Source: Cryptosporangium aurantiacum
Lineage (GTDB): Bacteria > Actinomycetota > Actinomycetes > Mycobacteriales > Cryptosporangiaceae
Reading direction: 5' to 3'
Assembly: GCF_900143005.1 (NCBI RefSeq)
Contig: NZ_FRCS01000019.1
Location: 62,001-126,000 of the forward strand
Length of the DNA stretch: 64,000 nt
Part shown: one piece after another, positions 18,155 to 26,146 of the stretch
How the letters are laid out: each line of letters starts with the position of its first letter
How positions within the stretch are numbered: the first letter of the stretch is position 1
The notes under the pieces: generated by a model
Seen by the model: the letters and a program-made list of their open reading frames with translations, nothing else
What the model was told of the DNA's origin: nothing
Database searches by the model: none
Program-made: the position numbers and the translations under genes

Positions 18155-18628
18155 ATGGCACACGACGAGGCACCGGCCCTGGCGGGTGTTCACCACCTGA
18201 AACTCCCGGTGTCCGATCTGGCCCGATCACGTGCCTGGTACGAGAGCCGCCTCGGTTACGAGCTGCAGACCGAGTTCGTCGAGCAGGGCACGCTGATGGG
18301 CGTCGGGCTCAGCCATCCGAACGGCGGGCCGAGCCTCGCGCTACGACTCGACCCGGAACGGGCGGCCGCGGCGGCCGGCTTCGACTACTTCGCGATCGGT
18401 GTGCCCGACCGCGAGACGATCGAGCAACTCGGTGAGCGGCTGACCGCGCTCGGCGAGGACCACGCCGGGGTGCACCGGGCCGGCCTCGGCTGGATCCTCC
18501 CGCTGCTGCACGACCCCGACGGCCACGAGGTGCGGTTCTACACCCAGCAGCACCACACGCAGACCGAACGCGGAGAGGTCCGCCGCTTCGACGATCCCCG
18601 GGAAACCGCCGAGCGGGCCGAGCGTTAG
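18155..18628 (+). CDS. VOC (glyoxalase/bleomycin resistance-like) family protein
   Basis: The 157-residue protein is a single VOC module: GVHHLKLPVSDLARSRAWYES at the N-terminus with a metal-ligand histidine, and LLHDPDGHEVRFY near the C-terminus with the second conserved histidine and glutamate. ATG at 18155 is chosen because AGGGGGGA lies 7 bases upstream. Such proteins are metal-dependent isomerases or dioxygenases, or ligand-binding resistance proteins; no substrate can be given. The stop codon overlaps by 4 bp that of the convergent hibernation factor gene. Confidence 0.87.
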   Translation: MAHDEAPALAGVHHLKLPVSDLARSRAWYESRLGYELQTEFVEQGTLMGVGLSHPNGGPSLALRLDPERAAAAAGFDYFAIGVPDRETIEQLGERLTALGEDHAGVHRAGLGWILPLLHDPDGHEVRFYTQQHHTQTERGEVRRFDDPRETAERAER

Positions 18629-19404
18629 GCCAGCGTCACGACGCCGTAGTCCCCGTCCCGTCGGACGTACAGCACGGTGCCGCGGCCGGTCGCCACGTCG
18701 GTGAAGAACACGAACGGCTGCTCGCTGCGCGCCAGCCGCACGGCGGCCACCTCGACGCTCAGCCGCAGCGCGGGGTCCCCGGCGATCGACACCGGGGTCG
18801 ACGGGCGGGCACCCAGCGGTTGCCGCCGTGCCTGTACGAGCCGGTAGCCGGTCGGCCCGGCTCGGTGGAGCAGCGTGTCCTCGCCGGTTCCGACGTCCCG
18901 GAACAGCTCGAAGTTGCGGTCCAGCAGGTCGAGCACGGCGATCGCCTCGTCGATCGTGCAGCCGCCGGACACCACGCCCGGCACCCGGATCCGCGGTGCG
19001 GCCGGCAGGCCCGCGGTCGGCGGTCGGCGGTGCGCGTCCTCGCGGCGGTTTCGGTCGAGGCGCTCGAACGCCGCGGTGAGCTCCTGCCGGAGCTCGTCCA
19101 ACCCCTCGTACGGGGTTCTCGCAGTCGTGTGGACGCGAACCCGCGTGCCGTTCACGTTGACGGTCGCGTAGGACGCCACGGGGCGAGGCAGCGCCGGGTC
19201 GGCGTACCGCACGATCCGCAGGTCGGCCCGCAGGATCGGGTCTCGCCGGTGACCGATCGCGGCGCGCACCGCGGCCCGGGCGTACCCCGCGACGTCGGAG
19301 GGGAGCTGGCCGCCGAGCGTGACCCCGACCGCGTACCCGCGCTCGGGCGCCGGCGTCGCTGGGCGCGTCTCGGCCCGCACGACCGCGACGTCACGAGTTG
19401 TCAT
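18625..19404 (-). CDS. Ribosome hibernation promoting factor, RafH/DATIN-like with two C-terminal domains
   Basis: The 259-residue protein has a reduced N-terminal HPF/RaiA-like region (about 20-130) and then two copies of the S30AE C-terminal domain: TIDEAIAVLDLLDRNFELFRD (about 148-190) and the second ending GTVLYVRRDGDYGVVTLA (about 210-259). Ordinary long HPFs have one such domain. Size and two-domain tail match mycobacterial RafH and Rv0079 (DATIN), which bind ribosomes under hypoxia. It should act on 70S ribosomes in dormant cells. The DUF6314 gene lies upstream on the same strand with a 76-bp gap. I saw no DosR-like box before it. Confidence 0.85.
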   Translation of the reverse strand: MTTRDVAVVRAETRPATPAPERGYAVGVTLGGQLPSDVAGYARAAVRAAIGHRRDPILRADLRIVRYADPALPRPVASYATVNVNGTRVRVHTTARTPYEGLDELRQELTAAFERLDRNRREDAHRRPPTAGLPAAPRIRVPGVVSGGCTIDEAIAVLDLLDRNFELFRDVGTGEDTLLHRAGPTGYRLVQARRQPLGARPSTPVSIAGDPALRLSVEVAAVRLARSEQPFVFFTDVATGRGTVLYVRRDGDYGVVTLA

Positions 19405-19480
19405 CGTCGACCACCTTCACCGTCCGAGTCTCCCGGCATCTTGCCTGCTCAGGATCATCGACGCGGTGCGGCGCGCCGGT

Positions 19481-19882
19481 TTAGTGGCGGGTGAAGCGGG
19501 TGATCAGACGCTGGTCCTTCGCCGGACCGTGGACATCCCAGAGCGTCCGCAGGCGGGTGCCGTCGCGGTCGAGCGCCACCAGTCCCCGGTAGGTGTCCGC
19601 GCCGCACGGGTGCACCACCGGCGAACCCGGGCGCCACGGGTGGAACGGCCGTCCGTCGTCGAAGAACATCCACCACTCGCCGTTGAGCGGCCGCAGCAGC
19701 GACACCCTGGTGACCGGGTACCGCCCGCCCTGCCAGTGCAGGACGCCGCTCTCGGCGAGCCGGACGCCGTCCCCGTCGGCGGTGACGACCAGCTCGCCGG
19801 TCACCGAACCGTAGGAGTCGGCCGTTCGGTCGACGACCCTGCGGGCCAGCGTCCACGCCCCGACCAGCCCGAACGGATCCAC
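19481..19882 (-). CDS. DUF6314 family protein
   Basis: The 133-residue product has the features I associate with DUF6314: LVGAWTLARRVVD at the N-terminus, GELVV, FFDDGRPFHPWRPG, VVHPCGADTYRGLV, and a closing GPAKDQRLITRFTR. The fold is probably a small beta-barrel related to lipocalin-like proteins. No catalytic motif is known. GTG at 19882 is the likely start because upstream sequence would run into the divergent neighbour; an ATG at 19933 is possible. It lies just upstream of the hibernation factor. Confidence 0.75.
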   Translation of the reverse strand: MDPFGLVGAWTLARRVVDRTADSYGSVTGELVVTADGDGVRLAESGVLHWQGGRYPVTRVSLLRPLNGEWWMFFDDGRPFHPWRPGSPVVHPCGADTYRGLVALDRDGTRLRTLWDVHGPAKDQRLITRFTRH

Positions 19883-19942
19883 CCGCCCACCGTACCCAGC
19901 CGCAGCGGATCGCCTCGATCGACGCGATGGCATGATCGGTCG

Positions 19943-20386
19943 GTGACGGTGGACTGGCGACGGCTCAGCGAGATGCCGTCCGCTACCCAGCAAAAGGTCC
20001 TGTTGACGGAACTGCAGGTCTTGACCTCGGAGCTGTCCATAGAGCAACAGACCGAACTGCTCGCCGCGCTCCCACCGCCACTGCGGGTGCTGTTTCTTCT
20101 GGACTGGCTGGACTTCGAAATCGCCCAAGGCTCCTTGGTCGCCTATTTCACCAACTCGCACGGTCGGCACGCCGAACAGGCCCTCGAGGCGCTGTGGGAG
20201 ATCGGCGCGACGCGGATGGCGGAAGCCCTGTCCGAGGCGATTCAGACCTCTGCCGATCCGCCGGACGCGGCGAGGCTCATCGAGCTGACTGACCGGTACG
20301 AGGACGCAGCAGATCAGGACGCTTGGGGCGACAAGCTCGAAACCTATCTACGCCGAACGATCGCCGCCGAGGCCGCGCGCCGATAA
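19943..20386 (+). CDS. DMP19/DUF4375 family protein
   Basis: The GTG start gives 147 residues. The region GSLVAYFTNSHGRHAEQALEALWEIGA is the diagnostic DMP19/DUF4375 segment, preceded by a helical portion with LFLLDWLDFEIAQG. Members are small cytoplasmic proteins of unknown function often found near toxin or immunity genes; no toxin is visible here. It is divergent from the DUF6314 gene with a 60-bp gap. Confidence 0.78.
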   Translation: MTVDWRRLSEMPSATQQKVLLTELQVLTSELSIEQQTELLAALPPPLRVLFLLDWLDFEIAQGSLVAYFTNSHGRHAEQALEALWEIGATRMAEALSEAIQTSADPPDAARLIELTDRYEDAADQDAWGDKLETYLRRTIAAEAARR

Positions 20387-20768
20387 GCGTGGAGCAATCC
20401 GTCTATCGGCTCAGAGGCGACGGAGCAAGGCGACTGAAGTGCATGCGGGCGCCCCGGCGGAACGGGTGGCCGGCTGGCGCTGGTTGAGGTCTTCGGCGCC
20501 CTGCCGGATGACCCGCCGGTAGACGGCGACCGGCCGCGGGAGGGGACGCTGCCTGCGTCGAACAGGGACCGGTATCGTATTCCCCCTGCGGTCGATTCAT
20601 GCCGGTCGGAGCCGCGATGGTAAATGCGGGCTTCGCCGAGGAGGTCACGCGCCCCACCTCCACCGGTACGGAGTGCCGCAGCAAGGGGGCCTCGCTGCGT
20701 TGCGCTCAGTGCCGCGACCCCTGGATAGCGCACGCAGGCATGGGAACTGGGTCGAGGGGACACGATCG
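20387..20768. other. 382-bp stretch without a convincing gene
   Basis: Short open frames on both strands here lack coding-like third positions and start signals, and their translations are rich in Arg, Pro and Ser as expected of antisense frames. The 3' part must hold the promoter for the next small gene. I see no hairpin worth listing. Confidence 0.5.
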
Positions 20769-21173
20769 ATGCGAGCAGTGGCGGCGATGGTCGCGCATTC
20801 AGCCCACGTGGAAGCCGGGCTGTTGTACGTGGAGGGGGCGGGCTGGGAGTGGGCCAAGCTTCCCGGGCTGCCTGCTACGCACAACGTGACGTTCGCCGCC
20901 GTATTCGGTGTGGAGCCCGACGAGGTCGACCGGACCCCGCTGATCCGCATCGAGATCGAGGGGCCGACGAAGGCGCTGGGCCACGTCGACCACCCATTCA
21001 CCGCGAACACGATTCACCAGATTCCGGGCACGCCGATCCACGAGCCCCGAGTCATCGAGCTGACCGACATCACGTTCGTCGAATGGGGACTGCACCGCCT
21101 GACCGTGCTGCGCCTCGAGGGGGACGAACGCCAGGAGCTCGCCGTCGTCGAGTTCGCGATCGTCCAGGCCTGA
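20769..21173 (+). CDS. Small hypothetical protein, DUF6941-like
   Basis: The 134-residue protein begins MRAVAAMVAHSAHVEAGLLYVEGAGWEW and continues as a beta-rich domain with IRIEIEGPT, RVIELTDITF and a last strand ELAVVEFAIV. The start region resembles DUF6941-type proteins, but I hold this assignment loosely. No signal peptide or membrane helix. It converges on the methyltransferase gene with a one-base gap. Confidence 0.6.
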   Translation: MRAVAAMVAHSAHVEAGLLYVEGAGWEWAKLPGLPATHNVTFAAVFGVEPDEVDRTPLIRIEIEGPTKALGHVDHPFTANTIHQIPGTPIHEPRVIELTDITFVEWGLHRLTVLRLEGDERQELAVVEFAIVQA

Positions 21174-21174
21174 G

Positions 21175-21966
21175 CTAACCGACGGTTGCCACGGTCAGCA
21201 CGTGTGAGCTGATCCCGAGCATTGACTCGTCCCGCTCGACGGTGCGCAGCGCCGCCAGCAGGTGCGCGGTGCGCTCGTCGTCGTCCAGCCACCCGTCGGC
21301 GTCCGCGAACAGCCAGGCCGCGCTCTCCAGCGCGTAACGGGTGGCGCCGGCCAGCCCGGCCTCGGCGAACTCCGCAGTGATCTCGTCGGCGTGGTGAAAG
21401 TAGGCGAGCGTGAAGAGGTCCCGGCCTTGCGGGTCGTACACGCCGGTTGCGACTTCCTCGTCGATGAACGCGCGGATTTCGGGCTGCAGGTAGCGGCCCC
21501 GGCGCAGCGCGTCGAAGAGTCCCACGTGCCGGGAGATCGTCGCGGCGGCCACGACACCGCCGGGTGCGGTGACCCGGACGGCCTCGCGGAGCGCCGCCAG
21601 CCGATCCGCACGGTCGGTCAGGTGGTACAGCGGGCCGAGCAGGAGCGTGGCCTGGTACGTGGCGTCGGGCTCGTCCAGCCGCCGCGCGTCGCCGCGGACG
21701 GCGTCCACGCCGGGAATCGTCGCGGCGTGAGCCACGTGCAACGGGACCGGATCCACCACACGGACGTGGTAGCCGTCGGCGGTGAGCCAGCGTGCGTGCG
21801 CGCCGGTGGCGCCGCCGACGTCGAGTATGCGCGCCGGTGCCTGCGGCAGGACGCGCCGCAGGACGTCGCGGGTACGGAGGAATTCCAGTCTGCCGTTGGC
21901 GAGGTCGAGCCGGTTCAGCTCGCCGCCCTGCTCGTAGTACGCCCGGATCGGCGCGGACAGCTCCAT
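21175..21966 (-). CDS. Class I SAM-dependent methyltransferase
   Basis: The 263-residue protein has motif I as ILDVGGATGAHARWL (about residues 46-60), the acidic loop end VVDPVPLH, and LLLGPLYHLTD as motif IV, followed by a proline-free post-motif region. The start MELSAPIRAYYEQGGE is typical of small methyltransferases. It is cytoplasmic. Substrate unknown; the nearest genes give no pathway. Confidence 0.87.
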   Translation of the reverse strand: MELSAPIRAYYEQGGELNRLDLANGRLEFLRTRDVLRRVLPQAPARILDVGGATGAHARWLTADGYHVRVVDPVPLHVAHAATIPGVDAVRGDARRLDEPDATYQATLLLGPLYHLTDRADRLAALREAVRVTAPGGVVAAATISRHVGLFDALRRGRYLQPEIRAFIDEEVATGVYDPQGRDLFTLAYFHHADEITAEFAEAGLAGATRYALESAAWLFADADGWLDDDERTAHLLAALRTVERDESMLGISSHVLTVATVG

Positions 21967-22090
21967 GGATCCATGCTCACCGGGCCACCAAGCCGATTTC
22001 TCGGTCGATGTCGTACCCGGCTGCGCTCCTTCGTGGTGAGGACAGCAGGCGCGGCGCCCGTGCCACGCCAGTGAGGAGAGGAGTTGGCCC

Positions 22091-22672
22091 ATGGCCACGT
22101 CCGTGCTGTTCATGTCGATGTCGCTCGACGGGTACATCGCCGGTCCGAACGACGAACCGGCCAATCCTGGCGGTGACGGCTTCATGCGGCTGCATGCGTG
22201 GAGCTACACCCTGGCCGGGGAGTTCGCCCGGCCGCCCGGTCCGGCCGGCGCGGTGATCGACGAGATGAACGCGGTCGGTGCGGTCCTGTCCGGCCGGCGC
22301 ACAGCCGAGCAGTCCGGCCACTGGAACGGCGACCACGGCGGCGTGCCCATTCTCGTGGTGAGCCACCGGCCGGCGGACCCGTCGGTCTCGAGGTACCCGC
22401 TGGTGAGCTATGTGACCGACGGGATCGCCGACGCGATGGCACGGGCGAAGGACGCCGCCGGCGACAAGGACGTCCTCGTGCACGGCGCCTACACCGCGCA
22501 GCGGGCGCTGGCGGCCGGTGTCCTGGACGAGTTGCAGATCCACCAGATCCCGGTGCTCTTCGGCGGCGGCCGGCGGCTGTTCGAGGTGTTGCCGTCACGA
22601 CTCGAACTCGACGTCGTGCGGGTCATCGACACACCGGAGGCCACCCACCTCCGCTACCGCGTCCGCCGTTAG
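22091..22672 (+). CDS. Dihydrofolate reductase family protein (second copy)
   Basis: This 193-residue RibD_C/DHFR-like protein begins VLFMSMSLDGYIAGPNDEP and contains AVLSGRRTAEQS, a typical insertion with VLVHGAYTAQRALAAGVLDELQIHQIPVLFGGGRRLF. The NADPH-binding HGAYTAQ segment is intact. GAGGAG lies near the ATG. It is a likely reductase of unknown substrate. The stop overlaps the convergent IclR gene by 4 bp. Confidence 0.87.
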   Translation: MATSVLFMSMSLDGYIAGPNDEPANPGGDGFMRLHAWSYTLAGEFARPPGPAGAVIDEMNAVGAVLSGRRTAEQSGHWNGDHGGVPILVVSHRPADPSVSRYPLVSYVTDGIADAMARAKDAAGDKDVLVHGAYTAQRALAAGVLDELQIHQIPVLFGGGRRLFEVLPSRLELDVVRVIDTPEATHLRYRVRR

Positions 22673-23451
22673 CGGTGGGTGCGCTGCAGTTCGCGGCCGA
22701 GTGCGGCGGCGGCGACCATCAGCACGGCGGCGAGCTGCCGCACGGTCGCCGCCGAGGCGGTGACCTGATCCGAGGTCGGTTCGCCCGGACCGCCTGCGAC
22801 CACGGCGAGCGACGCCAGCGTCGTCCGCACCGGCCCGGGGACGCCGACCGCGACCGACCAGGTGCCCGGCGTCGCCTCCCCGGAGCTGAACGCGTACCCG
22901 CGGGCCCGGACGTCGGCCAGGTCACGGCGGATCGCCGCCGGATCGGTGAGCGTCCGTGGCGTCAGCCGCTCCGGCGCGCCGAGGACGGCGTCGACCACGG
23001 CCGCGGGCGCCGCCGCGAGCAACGCCTTGCCCGCCGCGGTCGCGTGCAGCGGCAGCCGACGCCCGACCCGGCTCTCCAGCGGCACCGACGCGCTGCTCCA
23101 GATCCGCTCGATGTACAGCGAGTGCGTTCCGTCCCGGATCGCCAGGTGCACGTTCTCGCCGGTGGCGCGGTGGACGTCCTCGAGGAACGGCATCGCGATC
23201 TCCCGCAGCTCACCGTGGATCGGGGCGAGCAGCGCGAGCTGCCAGATCCGCCGCCCGACGACGTAGGCGCCGTCCGGCTCGCGGTCGACCGCGCCCCACT
23301 GTTCGAGCTCGGCGACCAGCCGGTGAGCGGTGCTCAGCGGTAATCCGCTGCGCCGGGCCATCGCGGACAGGCGGAGCCGCGGGTGGTCGGTGTCGAACGC
23401 ACCGAGCAGGCGCAGCGCGCGGGTGGTGACGGCCCGCTCGGCCGCGCTCAC
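22669..23451 (-). CDS. IclR-family transcriptional regulator
   Basis: The GTG start at 23451 gives 260 residues. The N-terminal winged helix contains LSAMARRSGLPLSTAHRLVAELEQWG, and the C-terminal IclR effector domain contains GREVHLAIRDG-like sequence (NVHLAIRDGTHSLYIERI) and LPLHATAAGKALLA, the classical IclR signature. It is divergent from the alpha/beta hydrolase gene with a 105-bp gap, the arrangement in which IclR proteins usually control their neighbour. Effector unknown, probably a small carboxylate. Confidence 0.87.
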   Translation of the reverse strand: MSAAERAVTTRALRLLGAFDTDHPRLRLSAMARRSGLPLSTAHRLVAELEQWGAVDREPDGAYVVGRRIWQLALLAPIHGELREIAMPFLEDVHRATGENVHLAIRDGTHSLYIERIWSSASVPLESRVGRRLPLHATAAGKALLAAAPAAVVDAVLGAPERLTPRTLTDPAAIRRDLADVRARGYAFSSGEATPGTWSVAVGVPGPVRTTLASLAVVAGGPGEPTSDQVTASAATVRQLAAVLMVAAAALGRELQRTHR

Positions 23452-23556
23452 GAGCGCGGCACCGTTCCGGCGCTGGTCATGAGGGCATACTCCCAGGTCC
23501 ACAGCCCGAAGCGGCAAGCGCCCGCCCCGAGTGCGCGAGACGCCTACGCTCGAACG

Positions 23557-24453
23557 GTGGACGAATTCGGGTTCCTGACCGAGGTCGCGGACGAGCTCGG
23601 CTTACCGCACGACCGCATCCCGCGGGTCACCCGCACCGCGGTGGAGGTCTCCCCCGGCCGCGAGGTCAGCGTGCTGCGCTGGGGCACGGGCCCGCCGGAG
23701 CTGATCTTCCTGCACGGCGGTGGCCAGAACGCGCACACCTGGGACCTGGTCGCGCTGCACCTCGGCCGCCCGGCGATCGCGATCGACCTACCCGGCCACG
23801 GGCACTCGTCGTGGCGCGACGACCGGGACTACGGACCGGCGCGGAACGCGGTCGCGGTCGCGGTGGTGGCCGAGCGGCTGGCGCCCGATGCGAGGGCGGT
23901 GGTGGGGATGTCGCTCGGCGGGCTCACCACGGTCCGGCTGGCGGCGGCCCGCCCCGACCTGGTGCGGCGCGCGGTGATCGTGGACGCGACGCCCGGCTCG
24001 CCGGAGGCGTTCACCCGGATGACCGACCGGCAGCGGGGCGCGGTGGCGCTGACCCGCGGTCCGCGGACCTTTGCGACGCTCGACGAGGTGGTGGACGCCG
24101 CGGTGGCCGCGTCGCCACGGCGTCCGGCCACGGCGGTCCGGCGGGGCGTCGTCCACAACACGAAGCAGCTGGCCGATGGCCGGTGGACGTGGCGCTACGA
24201 CCGCTTCGTCGGCGATCTCACCGACGCGAGCGCGGTGCTCTGGGAGGACCTGGCGTCGCTGACGATGCCGACGATGCTGGTGCGCGGCGCGGAGTCCGGG
24301 TTCGTGTCCGAGGCGGACGTCGCCGAGGCGCGGCGGCGGCTGCCGGCCCTGCGGGTCGAGGTGGTGGCGGGCGCCGGACACGCGGTGCAGAGCGACTGCC
24401 CGGTGCAGCTCGCCGACCTGATCCGCGCGTTCGTCCCGAATTTGCAGCTCTAG
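23557..24453 (+). CDS. Alpha/beta hydrolase
   Basis: From the GTG at 23557 the protein has 298 residues. It shows FLHGGGQNAHTW (oxyanion region), DLPGHGHSSW, the nucleophile elbow VGMSLGGL, and GAGHAVQSD with the catalytic histidine. A TACGCT hexamer about 8 bases before the GTG suggests a leaderless message; an ATG at 23479 is an alternative. The divergent IclR regulator probably controls it (inference from arrangement). Substrate unknown; dienelactone hydrolase or esterase roles are both possible. Confidence 0.85.
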   Translation: MDEFGFLTEVADELGLPHDRIPRVTRTAVEVSPGREVSVLRWGTGPPELIFLHGGGQNAHTWDLVALHLGRPAIAIDLPGHGHSSWRDDRDYGPARNAVAVAVVAERLAPDARAVVGMSLGGLTTVRLAAARPDLVRRAVIVDATPGSPEAFTRMTDRQRGAVALTRGPRTFATLDEVVDAAVAASPRRPATAVRRGVVHNTKQLADGRWTWRYDRFVGDLTDASAVLWEDLASLTMPTMLVRGAESGFVSEADVAEARRRLPALRVEVVAGAGHAVQSDCPVQLADLIRAFVPNLQL

Positions 24454-24515
24454 GCTCCTCCACGAAACCCGCTCCCGCCGCGTCTACATGGGGACGGCGG
24501 ACGAGAGGGGCCTGA

Positions 24516-25016
24516 GTGTCGACCACGGGGTTCGACGAGTACGTCGCTGCGCGCGGCACCGCGCTGCTGCGGTTCGCGTACTTGCTGACCGGCGACTACC
24601 ACCTCGCCGAGGACGTCCTCCAGGAAGCGCTGGCGAAGGTGCACGGGCGGTGGTCGAGGATCGCCGACGCCGAGCGTCCCACCGCGTACGTGCAGAAGGC
24701 GATCCTGCGGCAGTACCTGTCCTGGCGGCGGCGCCGGTCGTCGACCGAGACGCCGGTGGCGGCGGCGCCCGAGGCGTTCGCACCGGGCAGCGACCACGCC
24801 GAGGAGTTCGCGCAGCGTGACTCGCTCTGGCACGCGCTGGAGGAGTTACCGCGCCAGCAGCGCGCGGTCCTCGTGCTGCGGTTCTACGAGGACCTGGACG
24901 ACGCCGAGATCAGCCGCCTGGTCGGGTGCTCGGTGACGACCGTACGCAGCCACGCCAGCCGGGGTCTGGCCCGGCTGCGCGCCACGATCACGCCCGTGCG
25001 AGGGGAGGCCCGATGA
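24516..25016 (+). CDS. ECF sigma factor, SigE family
   Basis: The 166-residue protein has region 2 (ALLRFAYLLTGDYHLAEDVLQ) and region 4 (LEELPRQQRAVLVLRFYEDL and VGCSVTTVRSHASRGLARLR) of the actinobacterial SigE-family ECF sigma factors. It directs RNA polymerase to a stress or envelope regulon that cannot be deduced. Its stop codon overlaps by 4 bp the ATG of the next gene, which encodes a membrane protein in the position expected of an anti-sigma partner. Confidence 0.9.
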   Translation: MSTTGFDEYVAARGTALLRFAYLLTGDYHLAEDVLQEALAKVHGRWSRIADAERPTAYVQKAILRQYLSWRRRRSSTETPVAAAPEAFAPGSDHAEEFAQRDSLWHALEELPRQQRAVLVLRFYEDLDDAEISRLVGCSVTTVRSHASRGLARLRATITPVRGEAR

Positions 25017-26146
25017 ACGAGATCGACGCCCTGATGCGGACGATGCTGGCGGAGCGAGCCCACGATGTCCCCGAGGCGCCCGGGCTGCTCGACGGTGTCC
25101 ACCGCACGGTACGGCGCCACCGCACTCGGAGGCGGGCCGTCGCGAGCCTCGCCGTCGCCCTCGTGATGCTGATCGCGGCCTCCGTGGCCTGGTCGGTGGA
25201 GCGCGACGACGACCGCCTGGTCCCCACCGAGCGCCCGAGCGCCTCCCCGAGCGCCACCGCTTCGCCCTCGCCGAAGGGCCTCACCGCACCGGCCTCGCCG
25301 GTCAGCCTCGGCCGACTCCCGGACGGGTTCTCCTCTCGTCCCACCGTGACGCTGGACTCCGTCCGCAGCTGGACGCTCACCACCACCAGGGTCAGCCCCC
25401 CGGCGACGGTGGAGGTGCAGGTGAGCACCGTCGAGCTGACGGAGCGAACCAACCAGGGATCCTGGAGGCAGTACGCGACCACCCGGACGATCGACCTCGC
25501 CGGGACTCCGGCCACGCTCTCGGTCGTCCCGCACCGACCGGACTGGCCGGACGCCGAGCACCAGAGCTACTGGGGCGCGTACTCCGAGCTGACGTTCGCG
25601 CGCCGTCCCGGACAGTGGGTCCGCATCGAGGCGTACCGGGGGGATGACAGCAGCGCCGACCCCGCGGTGACCGAGGCCGACCTCCGCACGATCGCCGGCG
25701 GACTCGTCGACCGCCCGACGCCGGTGGAGGACCTGTTGCGCTTCCCCGCGTTGCCGGCGGGCCTCACGTTCGGCAGCCTCGAGCACTCCTCCGATGCCGC
25801 CGGGGTGCAGCTGGTCGATCCCGCCTCACCCGCCGCCTCCACCAACCGGCCGTACGGAGGCATGCAGTGGGATCTGCCGCGGGCTCCGATCGTCGTCGTG
25901 GCCGGAGGCGGGGACACCGCCGCGCAGAGCGTCGGCGCGAACACCGACATCCATACCGCGCTGACCGTCGACGGACGAACCGTGCAGAGCTACCGGTCGG
26001 GTTATCCGAAGCGCCAGGTCTTGAGCGTGTCGCTCGGCGAGGGCCGGTCGATCGCGGTGTCCGCGGCGGACTCGCTCGGGCTCTCCACCGAGGAACTGGC
26101 GCGATTCCTGTTCGGGATCACGCCCGGCCCCGATCTCCCGAACTAG
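25013..26146 (+). CDS. Single-pass membrane protein, likely sigma-factor partner
   Basis: The 377-residue protein starts MNEIDALMRTMLAERA, a short cytoplasmic helical region like those beside SigE-family sigma genes, then a basic stop RRHRTRRR, one membrane helix (VASLAVALVMLIAASVAW), a Ser/Pro/Thr linker and a 280-residue extracytoplasmic beta-rich domain. No zinc-binding anti-sigma HxxxCxxC motif is present. Start overlaps the sigma stop as ATGA with AGGGGAGG upstream, which indicates coupled translation. Anti-sigma function is inferred from position only. It converges on the ThDP enzyme gene with 4 bp overlap. Confidence 0.8.
   Translation: MNEIDALMRTMLAERAHDVPEAPGLLDGVHRTVRRHRTRRRAVASLAVALVMLIAASVAWSVERDDDRLVPTERPSASPSATASPSPKGLTAPASPVSLGRLPDGFSSRPTVTLDSVRSWTLTTTRVSPPATVEVQVSTVELTERTNQGSWRQYATTRTIDLAGTPATLSVVPHRPDWPDAEHQSYWGAYSELTFARRPGQWVRIEAYRGDDSSADPAVTEADLRTIAGGLVDRPTPVEDLLRFPALPAGLTFGSLEHSSDAAGVQLVDPASPAASTNRPYGGMQWDLPRAPIVVVAGGGDTAAQSVGANTDIHTALTVDGRTVQSYRSGYPKRQVLSVSLGEGRSIAVSAADSLGLSTEELARFLFGITPGPDLPN

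Noticed and set aside
19405-19480. Possible DosR-type box before the hibernation factor gene
   Set aside because: A GGGAGACT stretch is present but lacks the paired half site; I could not match the DosR consensus here or before narG.
20387-20768. Short open frames on both strands
   Set aside because: No coding-like third positions, no start signals and no family pattern.
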